64,000 bases of DNA from Serinicoccus marinus DSM 15273. Its GTDB lineage: Bacteria; Actinomycetota; Actinomycetes; Actinomycetales; Dermatophilaceae. Where the stretch lies: positions 1,302,001-1,366,000 of the forward strand of contig NZ_CP043808.1 of NCBI RefSeq assembly GCF_008386315.1. The letters run 5' to 3'. Shown in pieces: positions 27,877-37,700 of the stretch. The notes under the pieces were generated by a model that saw only the letters and a list, made by a program, of their open reading frames with translations, had not been told where the DNA came from and ran no database searches. Within the stretch, counting starts at the first letter, position 1. Each line of letters opens with the position of its first letter. Position numbers and translations under genes: made by a program.

Positions 27877-29780
27877 ACTGTCCACCTCTCCCGGGATGCG
27901 TCTTGCCAGCCGAGGCCCGCCGCCAAGAGCGTCCTCATGTCGTCTCCGTGGCTCAGGATGTCATCCACATCCCAGCCGCTCGCCTTCGTGTGGGCAGCCA
28001 TCAGCTGAAACTTCAGACTCTGCTGCTCGGACCGGTATTGGTTGATCTTCGCCCCAGGGGCCAGGTTCGACCGCCTCGTGTTCTCCGAGCGCGACATGAG
28101 GCACAGGTTTCCGAAGCGGTCCACGGTGTCCGAAGGGAGGCGCGTGATGTTGCCAGACGGGTCGGGGTGCTGCGGATAGAAGTGCTCCACCGACGACCGG
28201 TAGCGAAACCTGTACTGCTTGTACGTGATGTCGTGTGTCCGAGGAGCATCTGTCAGGGTGCCGTCTTTTAGCCTTCTCCACAGCAGGTAGTCCAGGTAGT
28301 TGAAGGCAAAGTGGCTGGTCGATGTGCCTTGGTCCAGGTCGTGCAGGCCCACCGTCTGGAACCGCGACTCGGCCAGCCGCTGCAAGAAAGTCACGAGTCT
28401 TGCCGCGTCCGGTGTCTCTTCACTGGCGTACAGGTGCTCGAGCAGGGCGTAAAGGAAGTTCTTGTAGGAGCGGCGGGAGTCGGTCACCTGGAACATCGAC
28501 TGAAGCAGCACGACGTGCTCGTGTTCCTCGGAGGTCGCCGACTCGTCCTCACCGTCGCTGCCGAACGTCGAGATCGGCGACAGCTTCTTGTTGAGCCTGC
28601 GCGCACGGAGCAGCACCCAGTTGGAGTCGTCCTCGCTCTCGCGCGACCGGTCTGTCTTGATGACGTACTGATCGAAGAGAAAACGCGCGCGCAGCAGCGC
28701 GTACGCGAAGTCCCTGACCTGCTCCGCGGTCGAGATCGTCTGCTCGAAGAGTGTGACGAGCTGCTTGTCGTCCAGCGGGACGGCGGAAGGGCCAGACCAG
28801 CTGAAGGCCGAGCGGGCCGGTTGGGCGAGGGCAAGAACATGGAGGAGGAAGTTCGAGAAATCGATGATGGACCCGTACCGATCGAGTTCTTCGTCGTTCG
28901 ACCCGTCTCGCCCGTTTCGTGCACCGCTGCCCTCTGCTATCAGACTGATGAGGGTGCGATCATCTTGTGCGATGTCCGGCGCCGTGACTCTGAGCGCGTC
29001 TGCGACGTCGTCGAACGACGATACCCTGAGCCGGCCCCATCCCTTGCCGAAAAGCTCGTCGCGCACATCGGGCGCGAACTTTGCCTGCAGGTGGCGGCTC
29101 ATGTCACTGCAGGCGTCCCAGATCAGGGCCAGGGTCCGGGAGGCGACACCGTCGTCCACATCTGCCAGCTTCGACATGAGAGATGCCTTGACGATCTCAT
29201 GCTTCTCGAGCTGCTCACCACGGCTGTTCATGACCTCGAAGTAGTGGTTGAGGTCGGTTGTCGCAGGCAAGGTCGTGCGTACGAGTCGGACGCTCTCCAA
29301 CAGGTACGAAAGGTCGTCCTCGTCGAAGTCTCCAGTCTCATGGGCTGACCGGACCGTCTCGACAGCAACCTTGATCCCGAACTCCTGGAGATCGTCCGGC
29401 GAGCAGTCTCTACCGCGTCGGGCCAGGAGGTCGAGATCGGCGGAGGAACGTGCACGTCCCTCAAACACCAGCGTGCGCCGGAGTTCGTTGCCTTGGTCCG
29501 TCAGCGTGGTCAGAATGATGTAGAGCGTGGTGAGCCGCTGCTGGCCGTCGACCACCTCGTACAGCACCCCGTCGCCAGAAGGATGAGCGCGTGCGTGCGT
29601 GACGAGCGATCCGATGTAGTAGCTGGCGGCGCCGCGCTGGCGGTAGTCACGTACGTCCTGCATCAGGGTGACGATTTGGTCGTATCCCCAGGCATAGGCA
29701 CGTTGGTAGATCGGGATGACGTACTGGTCGGACCCGAAGAGGCCCGCGATGTTGACGATCTCAGGCTGCCTACGGCTCAT
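27873..29780 (-). CDS. DUF262/DUF1524 protein (GmrSD/BrxU-like type IV restriction enzyme)
   Basis: A 635-residue protein. The N-terminal DUF262 domain shows IPIYQRAYAWG (about 21-31) and VVDGQQRLTTLYII (about 77-90), the NTP-binding motif of GmrS. A later conserved stretch is YFEVMNSRGEQL. The C-terminal DUF1524 nuclease shows SSVEHFYPQHPD (about 543) and then FGNLCLMSRSENTRRSN, i.e. the His-x3-Pro and Asn of the His-Me-like GmrD site. Both halves therefore look active. The family cleaves DNA with modified bases, such as glucosylated hydroxymethylcytosine. The ATG at 29780 overlaps the preceding DUF262 gene, and the TGA overlaps the pglY start, so the gene is embedded in the BREX operon. Its GC is slightly below that of the flanking pgl genes by eye. 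Confidence 0.9.
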   Translation of the reverse strand: MSRRQPEIVNIAGLFGSDQYVIPIYQRAYAWGYDQIVTLMQDVRDYRQRGAASYYIGSLVTHARAHPSGDGVLYEVVDGQQRLTTLYIILTTLTDQGNELRRTLVFEGRARSSADLDLLARRGRDCSPDDLQEFGIKVAVETVRSAHETGDFDEDDLSYLLESVRLVRTTLPATTDLNHYFEVMNSRGEQLEKHEIVKASLMSKLADVDDGVASRTLALIWDACSDMSRHLQAKFAPDVRDELFGKGWGRLRVSSFDDVADALRVTAPDIAQDDRTLISLIAEGSGARNGRDGSNDEELDRYGSIIDFSNFLLHVLALAQPARSAFSWSGPSAVPLDDKQLVTLFEQTISTAEQVRDFAYALLRARFLFDQYVIKTDRSRESEDDSNWVLLRARRLNKKLSPISTFGSDGEDESATSEEHEHVVLLQSMFQVTDSRRSYKNFLYALLEHLYASEETPDAARLVTFLQRLAESRFQTVGLHDLDQGTSTSHFAFNYLDYLLWRRLKDGTLTDAPRTHDITYKQYRFRYRSSVEHFYPQHPDPSGNITRLPSDTVDRFGNLCLMSRSENTRRSNLAPGAKINQYRSEQQSLKFQLMAAHTKASGWDVDDILSHGDDMRTLLAAGLGWQDASRERWTV

Positions 29781-31179
29781 CGTCGCGCCCCTTCCTCGGT
29801 CGTGAACAAGCAGTGCAGCTCCGGGTATCCGTTGAGCTCAGGGGAGGCGAGAACCCTGCGCAGAATCTCCTGTGGTCGCGTGGCGAGACGAAGTTCCTGG
29901 AAGAGGTTGGTGGACGGCGGTCGCGCGGAGCTTCTACCCAGGGCGTAGTTGTTGACCATGGCCCGCCGGACCTGCTTGCTCTGTACTCGGGGCGCCATCG
30001 CGTACCGCGCCATCATGAGCGCCGCCCGGTCGAGGCTCTGCTCACCGAACCGATCCACGTAGTAGAGACCAGACAGTCGAAGAGGTTCCGTACCAGCTGG
30101 TGCGTGGGCATTCGTCGGTGGGCGTCGAGGAGGTCAAGAACCGGCTTGAGCTCTGGCAGCACGTCGAATATTGCCCCGGCGTCGTCCTGGAAGAGGCCAC
30201 ATCGAAGCCCCAAGTCGTAGTAGTGCCTGACCATCAAGAAGAACGTCTCGCCGTTGAGCACCGGATGGTCGATCTGAAAGGGGTATTCCACGCCGGAGAG
30301 AGCGCCGTATCTGATGAGAGTCGAGTTCTCCTGCGTGTAGTCGTCTGTGTAGTTCTTGGCGTAGAGGAACGGCCTGGCCCAGCGGTTCTTCTCGTTGCTG
30401 GGGTCTGCCTCCTTGATGCCCTTGAACAGTTCGACATGCTCGCTGGAGAAACCCTGCTGGGGGACGTCCTGCCCGTTGGCCCAGCGCTTGATCTTATAAA
30501 GGTAGTCGCTGAAGAGCTGGTGGATCGACTCCGGTGGGATCTCTTCCCATAGTCGGACCATGGCGAGTCGCAGCTGCGGGGACGCGTGCTCCAGGCTCAT
30601 CTCTCGGATGTGGAACGCTTTTAGTAGGTCGGTGGGATAGAGCGCCCGACCCCGGGTGTTCTGCGAGTCGAACATCTGGAACGCCTCGTCGATGTGGTTC
30701 ACCGTCAGCACCACAACCTCGCAGCTGTCGAGGAAGAACTCCGCCCAGTGACTCAGGTCACCACGCCGAGAACCGAAGGACTCGGACACATAGGTGTAGT
30801 TGTCCTGGACGTTGGCCTTGCTGATCTCCAGACCCACGTCGGGGAGGGCAGCAGCCGACGTGTCGGGCACGTCCGCGCTTGTGTGTTTCGCCAGATAGAG
30901 CGCGATCAGGCAGAAGGTGGTGAACCGCTGCTGACCGTCGACGATGTTAAGGTTTCCTCTGGCGTCTCTGTGCAGGATGAGCGTTCCCAGCCGGTACTGG
31001 CCGTAGGTGCGGAAGGTGTCGACGTCGTCTATCAGCTGTGCCACGTTGCGGACAGTCCATTTGTAAGGCCGCTGGTAGTCAGGGATATGCAGGTCTCGGC
31101 GAAGCAGCTCCCCGACGGTGACGATCTCAGGTGCGACGAATGGGGCCTGCGTTGAGTCCTCGACGCTAGACATAGTCAT
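29777..31179 (-). pseudogene. second DUF262 protein in the BREX operon, frameshifted near its 3' end as sequenced
   Basis: If repaired, 467 residues. The DUF262 motifs are DLHIPDYQRPYKW (about 29-41) and LNIVDGQQRFTTFCLI (about 79-94), followed by QMFDSQNTRGRALY. No DUF1524 His-x3-Pro site is seen, so nuclease activity probably depends on the partner gene downstream. The ATG at 31179 overlaps the pglX stop (ATGA). The frame breaks around 30062-30078, between LVRNLFDCLV and LYYVDRFGEQSLD; the length implies one missing base. The last 90 residues continue in the new frame to the stop at 29777, which overlaps the next DUF262 gene. Two DUF262 proteins in tandem suggest a two-subunit GmrS/GmrSD arrangement. 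Confidence 0.82.
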
Positions 31180-34100
31180 GTGTAGCTCCTGGGTCGTCGT
31201 CCGCGTCGGGTGGGTTGGGGTCGCCAGGCGCGTAGTTCGTCGATTGTCTTGCCGACTTGGAGATTGCGGTCGTGGAGTTGTTGGCGGGTGAACTCGGCCA
31301 GGGACATGCCGTAGGTGGGGTCGATGTCGGAGTGCCATTGGTCGACCCAGGGTTGGAGCTCGGCCAGGCCGGCGACCAGGGGGATGAGCTGGTTGTCGTC
31401 GAAGCCTTCGGACTCGCGTTGGTCGATGATGATGGCCAGGGCCAGGGATTGTTGGGCGTGGTCCCATCCGGCCCAGCCGAGCAACGGCGTGGGGTCGGTG
31501 GCGCGGCCGGCGTCGGGGTAGAGGATGAAGCGCTCCTTGGGTACGTCGAGCTTGCCGCGGGCCTGCCACCACGAGGCCTTGCGGAAGTCGGCGGAGGTGT
31601 ACTTCGGCGGGACCGGGATTGGCCCGACGTCCTCGCCGGCGTCCTCGCGCCGTTGCAGGTCCCAGGTCTCCTCCCACGCGGCCCGTTTGCGCAGCCCGGT
31701 CTCCTTGAGCCGGTAGGCGGCCAGGTAGGGCACCGCCTCGTCAACCAGCAGCCGGGTCAGGGAGGTGGTCAGGGGCACGTCACGTCGGCCTTCCCACAGG
31801 GCGATCACGTCGGTGATCTCGGTGTCGCGGGCGACGAGGTCGGCCAGCTGGGCGAGGCTGCGCGGTGCCGGGCGACCCTGGGCGTCGAACCAGTAGTCCC
31901 TGTCCTCCAGCCGGTCCAGCAGCCAGTCTCGCAGGGCGTGCTCCTGCTGCCTGTCCCACGGCACCGACGCCCACCGGCGCTTGTGCTCCGGCTTTTCCAA
32001 CAGGCCGATCGCCCGGTCGGACTCGATCAGGTCGATCCGGCGCTGGACCAGGTCGCGGTACGCCGCCGGCCACCGGTCCGGGATCTCGGTGACCGGTGTT
32101 GACCCGTGACGCGCAAACCATTCCGTATCCACCGCGCCCGTGGCGGTTTGGCGAGCCAACACGATCTCGAACGCCCGCTCACCGAGTTCTACTTGCGGCA
32201 GGTCCAAGCCATATGTCAGGTCGTGGTGGACGAGCCCATAGGCCTTGTAGACCTCCCAATCGAGTTCTTCCTGCTCAGCGATCATGCGGGCCTGAAGGTG
32301 CTTGGTGGCAGATCTTGCGTTCTCCAAGCGGGCCAAGGTGGGTGTGTCCTCCTGGGTGATGGCGCGTGGAAGTTGCGAACTCAATTTACGAGCGGCGCGT
32401 TGCAAGTTAGTCGCGCGGTGTGTAGGCAAGCTTTCTGGGAGTGGCAGGTCGCCGATCCCAGCTCCGTTAAACTGGTAAGTCCTTGCCCAAGAAATGCCAG
32501 CCGCGCCACCTTTAGCTTTACATCTCTGCTTCAGCCAAAAGCAAGCTGTGGATGAATTCAGAACAGAAAGCAGGCCCAGGTATCCGTCTTCGGTCTGGGG
32601 TGTGGGCAATTTTAGGGCCACTACGGTCTCTTTGAAGACCCCGGGTTGTTCGTGAAGTACCGCATGAACATGGGTGGCGACGTTGGCGACTAAAACGGAA
32701 AGGGGCGTTTCGTAGGCCGAGCTGGTGTGTTGCTGGTATTCTGTCCAGTGACGTCCCGCGGCTTCCATGTCGCCCTGGAAGGTCGACCGAGCAGACATCA
32801 CACTCCGTAGTGGCCAGAGGCCACGAACCAATCGGGGGTCTGATGGATCTCCTGTAGCGTACGGGTATACTACGTTCTCGGAGTGGTTCCAAGTCCAATC
32901 TCGTATTTCGCCGCCCACGACGAACGGGCGGACGAACGGGTTCAAAAGGACACGATTGAAGGGGCCGGGCGGATCGAATGCGTCATCACTGCCTGCGCGG
33001 ATGCTCCGGCCGATGGGTGGCTCTGCGTAGTCTGCGACATTCTGATGAGTGGCGCCGTCGATCCTCTCTAGTAGGTCCGACACCCCTCCGCCTGCAAGAC
33101 TCCAAGGGTGTTTCCGGAGAGCATCTCGAGACAAGTTTGTAACTTCGATCCAATCATTCTTGAAACCGGTCTCATTCAAATGGTCGACAATGGATCGCCA
33201 GTAGGGACCCTTGCCTCGGTCGCCGTGTCGCCGGGACTCGCGTTTCCCCTTGCTTAGAATGGCTCTGACGTCGATATTTTCGGGCGGTCCCGGGCGGCCG
33301 GTGATGATGACTGTGGGGGTGCCGTCGCTGTTATGCCCAGGGATCCAAGCGCCCTCCGAGTCGATAACAAGGCGTAGGTCCTTGCGGGACAGAAAGTCTT
33401 CGATGAGCTTGGAGCCGAACTCGCGTTTCATAAACGAGTTGGAGGTGATCTGCCCGGTCCACCCCGCCGGAAGACCCTCGGAACCGGGGGTGGCGAGCTC
33501 GAAGAACCGTTCCATGAAGGGCACGCTCAGTGCATATGTGCCCTTGCAGGTGTCGTACAGGTCGCGGTAGCGCTGGTTGAGGGTCTTGTCCTTGACGGTG
33601 ATGTACGGGGGGTTGCCCACGACCACGTCGTACCGGCCCGGGGTGAGCGTCTCGCGCAACGCTTCTAGGTCTTCGACGGTGTAGGTGAACCCGCCTGCCT
33701 GAGCGTCGGGGTCGAAGGGTCCGAGGTTGATCTCCTGCTGGGTGCGTCCGTGCAGCAGGGAGTCCCCGGTGTGCACGTGCACCGGCCAGGAGGGCGCGTC
33801 CTCCAGGGAGGTGCGCCTGGTGCGGTGCAGGGCGGCGACGGTGAGGCGGAACCGGGCGATCGCGACGGCGAAGGGGTTGATGTCCACCCCATACACGGCG
33901 TCCAGGGCACGGGTGACGGTCTCGTCGTCGGACAGCGACGGGTCGTGCTGCTGCCAGCGGGTGACGAGCCGGTCGAACGCGCCGAGGAGGAAGTGGCCGG
34001 ACCCGCAGGTGGGGTCGATCAGCTTGAACCCCTCCAGGGGCCGCTCGGCCAGGGCAGGCTCGAGGGTCTGGTCGAGGATGAACTCCTCGACGAAGACCGG

Positions 34101-34706
34101 GGTCTGCAGCAGGGCGTAGGTCTTCTTCGCGTGCTCGGACAGGTCTTGGTAGAGGTCGCCTAGGAACCGGGTCGACAGGTCCTGGTCGGTCAGGTCGTGC
34201 ACGGGGTTGCCGTGGTCGTCCCGGGCCCGCCAGAAGTCCAGCAGCTTGGTGACCGCCTGCCCGGAGGGGGAGACCTGCCACAGCGGGGAGTGGTCGTCCA
34301 CCAGCGCGGCGGTGGCGGGCAGGTCCTTCAGGTGGTGCACGGCCTGCAGGAACCACTCGCGGTCAGTGTGCTCGGGGTGCTGACGGAAGTACGCCAGCTG
34401 CGCATCCAGCGCCTCCTGCCGGCGAGCCCCGGGACCGGAGACCCATACCGGGGCGACCAGGCGGTTGTCCTCGCAGAACCGGACGAACACGCTCGTCAGC
34501 ACCCACGCGACCGCGGCCTGGGTCACCCGGTCGTCGCGGAACGCCACCCACGAGGCCGACGTCCGCTCCGCCGCCAAGGCCTCCCGGTGCTCCTCCTGCC
34601 ACCGCACCCGACGCTCCACATCAGCGGCCAACCGCTCCCGCAGATCGTCCTCCAGCACCAGCACCAGGGCCTTCAGATCCGACGTCAGACCATCACTCGC
34701 GCTCAA
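31176..34706 (-). CDS. pglX: BREX-2 adenine-specific DNA methyltransferase PglX
   Basis: A 1176-residue N6-adenine methyltransferase. The SAM-binding motif I is DPTCGSGHFLLG (about 229-240), a DAVYGVDINPFAVAIA motif follows, and the catalytic motif IV is GNPPYITVK (about 361). Residues about 382-775 are the target-recognition region. TTG 34706 is supported by AGGAG six bases upstream, even though it lies inside the end of pglW (14-base overlap). In BREX, PglX marks the host chromosome at a non-palindromic motif and is needed for phage exclusion. No long G tract was found in this gene, unlike the phase-variable pglX of Streptomyces coelicolor. See the separate entry for the AT-rich central part. 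Confidence 0.95.
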   Translation of the reverse strand: MSASDGLTSDLKALVLVLEDDLRERLAADVERRVRWQEEHREALAAERTSASWVAFRDDRVTQAAVAWVLTSVFVRFCEDNRLVAPVWVSGPGARRQEALDAQLAYFRQHPEHTDREWFLQAVHHLKDLPATAALVDDHSPLWQVSPSGQAVTKLLDFWRARDDHGNPVHDLTDQDLSTRFLGDLYQDLSEHAKKTYALLQTPVFVEEFILDQTLEPALAERPLEGFKLIDPTCGSGHFLLGAFDRLVTRWQQHDPSLSDDETVTRALDAVYGVDINPFAVAIARFRLTVAALHRTRRTSLEDAPSWPVHVHTGDSLLHGRTQQEINLGPFDPDAQAGGFTYTVEDLEALRETLTPGRYDVVVGNPPYITVKDKTLNQRYRDLYDTCKGTYALSVPFMERFFELATPGSEGLPAGWTGQITSNSFMKREFGSKLIEDFLSRKDLRLVIDSEGAWIPGHNSDGTPTVIITGRPGPPENIDVRAILSKGKRESRRHGDRGKGPYWRSIVDHLNETGFKNDWIEVTNLSRDALRKHPWSLAGGGVSDLLERIDGATHQNVADYAEPPIGRSIRAGSDDAFDPPGPFNRVLLNPFVRPFVVGGEIRDWTWNHSENVVYPYATGDPSDPRLVRGLWPLRSVMSARSTFQGDMEAAGRHWTEYQQHTSSAYETPLSVLVANVATHVHAVLHEQPGVFKETVVALKLPTPQTEDGYLGLLSVLNSSTACFWLKQRCKAKGGAAGISWARTYQFNGAGIGDLPLPESLPTHRATNLQRAARKLSSQLPRAITQEDTPTLARLENARSATKHLQARMIAEQEELDWEVYKAYGLVHHDLTYGLDLPQVELGERAFEIVLARQTATGAVDTEWFARHGSTPVTEIPDRWPAAYRDLVQRRIDLIESDRAIGLLEKPEHKRRWASVPWDRQQEHALRDWLLDRLEDRDYWFDAQGRPAPRSLAQLADLVARDTEITDVIALWEGRRDVPLTTSLTRLLVDEAVPYLAAYRLKETGLRKRAAWEETWDLQRREDAGEDVGPIPVPPKYTSADFRKASWWQARGKLDVPKERFILYPDAGRATDPTPLLGWAGWDHAQQSLALAIIIDQRESEGFDDNQLIPLVAGLAELQPWVDQWHSDIDPTYGMSLAEFTRQQLHDRNLQVGKTIDELRAWRPQPTRRGRRPRSYT
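32380..33560 (-). other. AT-rich segment within pglX (target-recognition region)
   Basis: GC falls sharply here; for example 33121-33180 is 24/60 and 32521-32580 is 30/60, against roughly 65-72% in pglX sequence on both sides. The segment codes for residues about 382-775, between the catalytic motif and the C-terminal conserved domain, where the specificity domain lies in this family. The reading frame stays open throughout. This fits replacement of the specificity domain by recombination from a lower-GC source. Confidence 0.7.
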
Positions 34707-37700
34707 TTGCAGCTCCTGGGTCAGGGGTGGGGGTAGCGCCGACGGACGCCGCCCGGTCGCGGGCGTCGATCCACTCGGTGTCCAGGGCCAGGAACTGGCC
34801 GGGGGAGTTCAGGGTGACGGGCTTCCCGTCGAGCACCGGTCCGTGCACGTGCCGGAGTTGTGGCACGACGAGCCAGACGGCCTGCCGGCGGGACCGGGTC
34901 AGGTCGGTCCACTGCGTCAGCTCACGGAGATGGCCGTAGCGGGCGAGGGGGGCGGCCTCGGTGAGCAGGACCGGCCGGTCGGTGCCATCGTCGGTCATTG
35001 CGTCCTCGATTGCCGACGTGACCGCAGGGAGCGCCCGCTCGACCAGGGTTGCTAGGCCCTGTGCGGGGCGGGTGCCGGGCTCGGCGGCGTCGGCGGCCTG
35101 GACGGTCGACCACTTCATACCGATCTGCTCCGCCTGAGAGCGAACGGCGGCGAGCAGGGTGGAGGTGAGGTCGATCTTGACTGCGCCGAACTCGTGGGTG
35201 AGCACCCGAACCACCCGATCCAGCCGGTGGCCCGGCACGCCGAGGGCGAGGAAGGACCGGCGGGAGCGGCTGTCGCGCAGGCGCTGACCGGCGACCCCAG
35301 CGGAAGACACCGGTGCCACGTCGGTGACGATGCGGGTCGGCTGCCGCGTGTCGAGTCCCGTCGTGTCGGAGGAGGCGGTCGCACTGCGGTAGGCGCGCAG
35401 CCCGGCGTCGTAGACCAGGGGCAGGCCCGATGCGGCCACGACGGCGTCCAGCTCGGGCCGGTCGGGCAGAGTGGGCACCGCGGGGAACCGGGCGCGCACG
35501 CGGTCCTGCACAGAGCGGGGGCTGAGCTGCTGCTGGGCGGGGATGCCCCTAAGCGTGTGGGCCAGTGCGTGGCCGGCCGGCAGGTCGCGGTGGTGCAGCT
35601 CCCCGGCGCCGGAGGCCGCCGCCCGGGTCGAGACCGCTGCGGCGAGGCGGGCGCGGCGACCAGGGTCCTGCAGCGGGGACGGCACGTCTTCCCGGGTCGC
35701 AACGAGCGGGCTGAGGCGGTCCTCCACCAGGTCGGCCGGCACGAGCCCGTCGTGGTCGGCCCCGCCGTCGGTGTCGACCAGACGGTCGGCCTCGCGGCCC
35801 AGGGCCTCGGCCAGCTCCAGCAGGTCTGGCGCCACGGCCAGGAGGACCACGCGCCCGTCGCGCCGGCGGGTGTGCCAGGCCTCGGCCTCGGCCTCGGCGC
35901 GCACGAGTGCCCTCTGGCGGTCGACGACCACCCGCAGCATGCCCTGGACGAGGCGACGTTCGTCGCCCTCGGTGCGGCTGTACGGCATACCCCTGGGGGT
36001 CATCGTCGTGAGCACGGTGTGGGTGAGCTCGTCCACGGTGGCCACCCCGCCGAGCTCGTCCAGTCGCTCCCGGACGAGGTGGTCCAGTCGCTGGAGCAGG
36101 TCACGGGTGCGCGGGTGGTCGGCCCACCCGTCCTGCAGGGCGGTCAGCAGCTGGGTGGCCCGGGCGGGGGTGACCGGGGTCGGCAGGTGGGCGGCCAGCT
36201 GCGCCTGGGTGGCGAACGCGTCCAGGTCGCTTCCGGCCCCCAGGAGCAGACGCGCCATGGCCTGCCGTGGGGCCGAACGGCCCTTGCCCGTGTGCGCCAT
36301 AAGCAGCTCGGCCGCGTCGATGGGCGAGGGCAGGGACGTGGCGCCCGTGATGGGTGCCAGCCCGCGGACGGCGTCGGCGAACCGGGTGCGCCACTCCTTG
36401 GCGCGGCTCTTGACCTCACGCCGGGTCGCCTCGGCGGACCCGGAGAAGTTGAGGCGCACCGCGTCCAGCGCGACCAGGTCGCCGACGGTGACCACGCCGA
36501 GCGGCTCGATCGCGGACAGTGCGCGGGCGGACAGGCCGGCCTTGGCGAGCGGTGTGTCCAGGGTGGCGGCGGCGGCCAGCTCGTCGGCGTCGTCGGGGAT
36601 CGTGGTGGCCGAGGGGGAGAACGCAGCCTCCCACTCCCGCAGCATGTCGGCGACGGTGTGGTGGCGACGGTCGGTGTCGCGGGCCAGCGCCATGGTGAAG
36701 AAGTCGACCATGGCGGCGGCGATCGTCGGGTCGAAGGCGGACGAGTCGATCCGCGCCTCGTCGGGCACGGTGGCCGGGTGGGCGGTGCCGTCGCCGTAGG
36801 CCGGGGTGGAGCCGGTGGCCATCTCAAAGAGGACGACCGCGGCCGCGTAACGCTCGGCGTGGGAGTCGTAGCGAGGACGGTCCTCCCCGGCGAGGAAGGG
36901 GTCGAGGTATGGCGGGGTGCCGGCGTCGGTGGCGGAGGCGGCAGCGCGGGTGAGGGAGAAGTCGAAGAGGACCAGGTGTTTGGTGCGGTCACCCTTGCTC
37001 ACGCGGACCCCGAGGTTGGCGGGTTTGATGTCGCGGTGGTCCACGCCGGCCCGGTCGAGCGCGGCGAGGGCGTCGAGCAGGTCGCTGCCGTAGCGTTGCA
37101 GCAGGTCCAGGGAGAGCCTGGTGCGCTCGCGCATGACCTCGGCCAGCGTCTGCGGGCCGGCGGACTCCAGCAGGAGCGACTGACGTCCGCCGATGGCGAT
37201 TGGTCCGTCGACGAGGCGGACGAGGCGGGGATCGTCGAGACGGGAGAGGACCTCGGCCTCGTCCTGGAGGCGGCGTGCCGCGTCGTCGTCGAGGGCGACC
37301 TTCAGCACCCGTTCTGGCTCCCCGTCGGTCAGGGTGTCCCTGACCAGGAGCCCCACGGCGGTCGAGCCCTGGCCCAGCCGACGCACGAGGGAGTAGCGGC
37401 CGGCGAGCACGTCGCCGGGACGGGCCTCGAGCGGGTCGACGTCGGGCGCACCGGACTGCTCGAGCCCGGCCTCGGCCTGGGAGAGCTGCTCGAGGAAGAC
37501 GGCCAGGTCTGGCGTCCGCTCGCTGGGCGAGGGGCGCGTGGCCGACAGCACGACGTGGCGCAGCGCCTCGGACGCCTCCGGAAGCTCGGGGCTGATGTCC
37601 AGACCACCCTGCTGGCGCAGGCGGTCGCGCAGGGCGGCAGCCCCGGGCGCCGGGTGCTCGCCGGTGAGCACGTAGTAGGCCAGGGCGCCGAGGCCGAAGA

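Noticed and set aside
24613..28008. 1131-codon open frame on the plus strand
   Set aside because: Antisense shadow of pglY; no domain and the pgl frame is clearly coding.
29777..30058. Separate 93-aa gene between the DUF262 genes
   Set aside because: It continues the C-terminus of the second DUF262 protein after a one-base frameshift; no start signal of its own.
31176..34706. Phase-variable G tract in pglX as in Streptomyces coelicolor
   Set aside because: No homopolymer of eight or more G was found in the gene.
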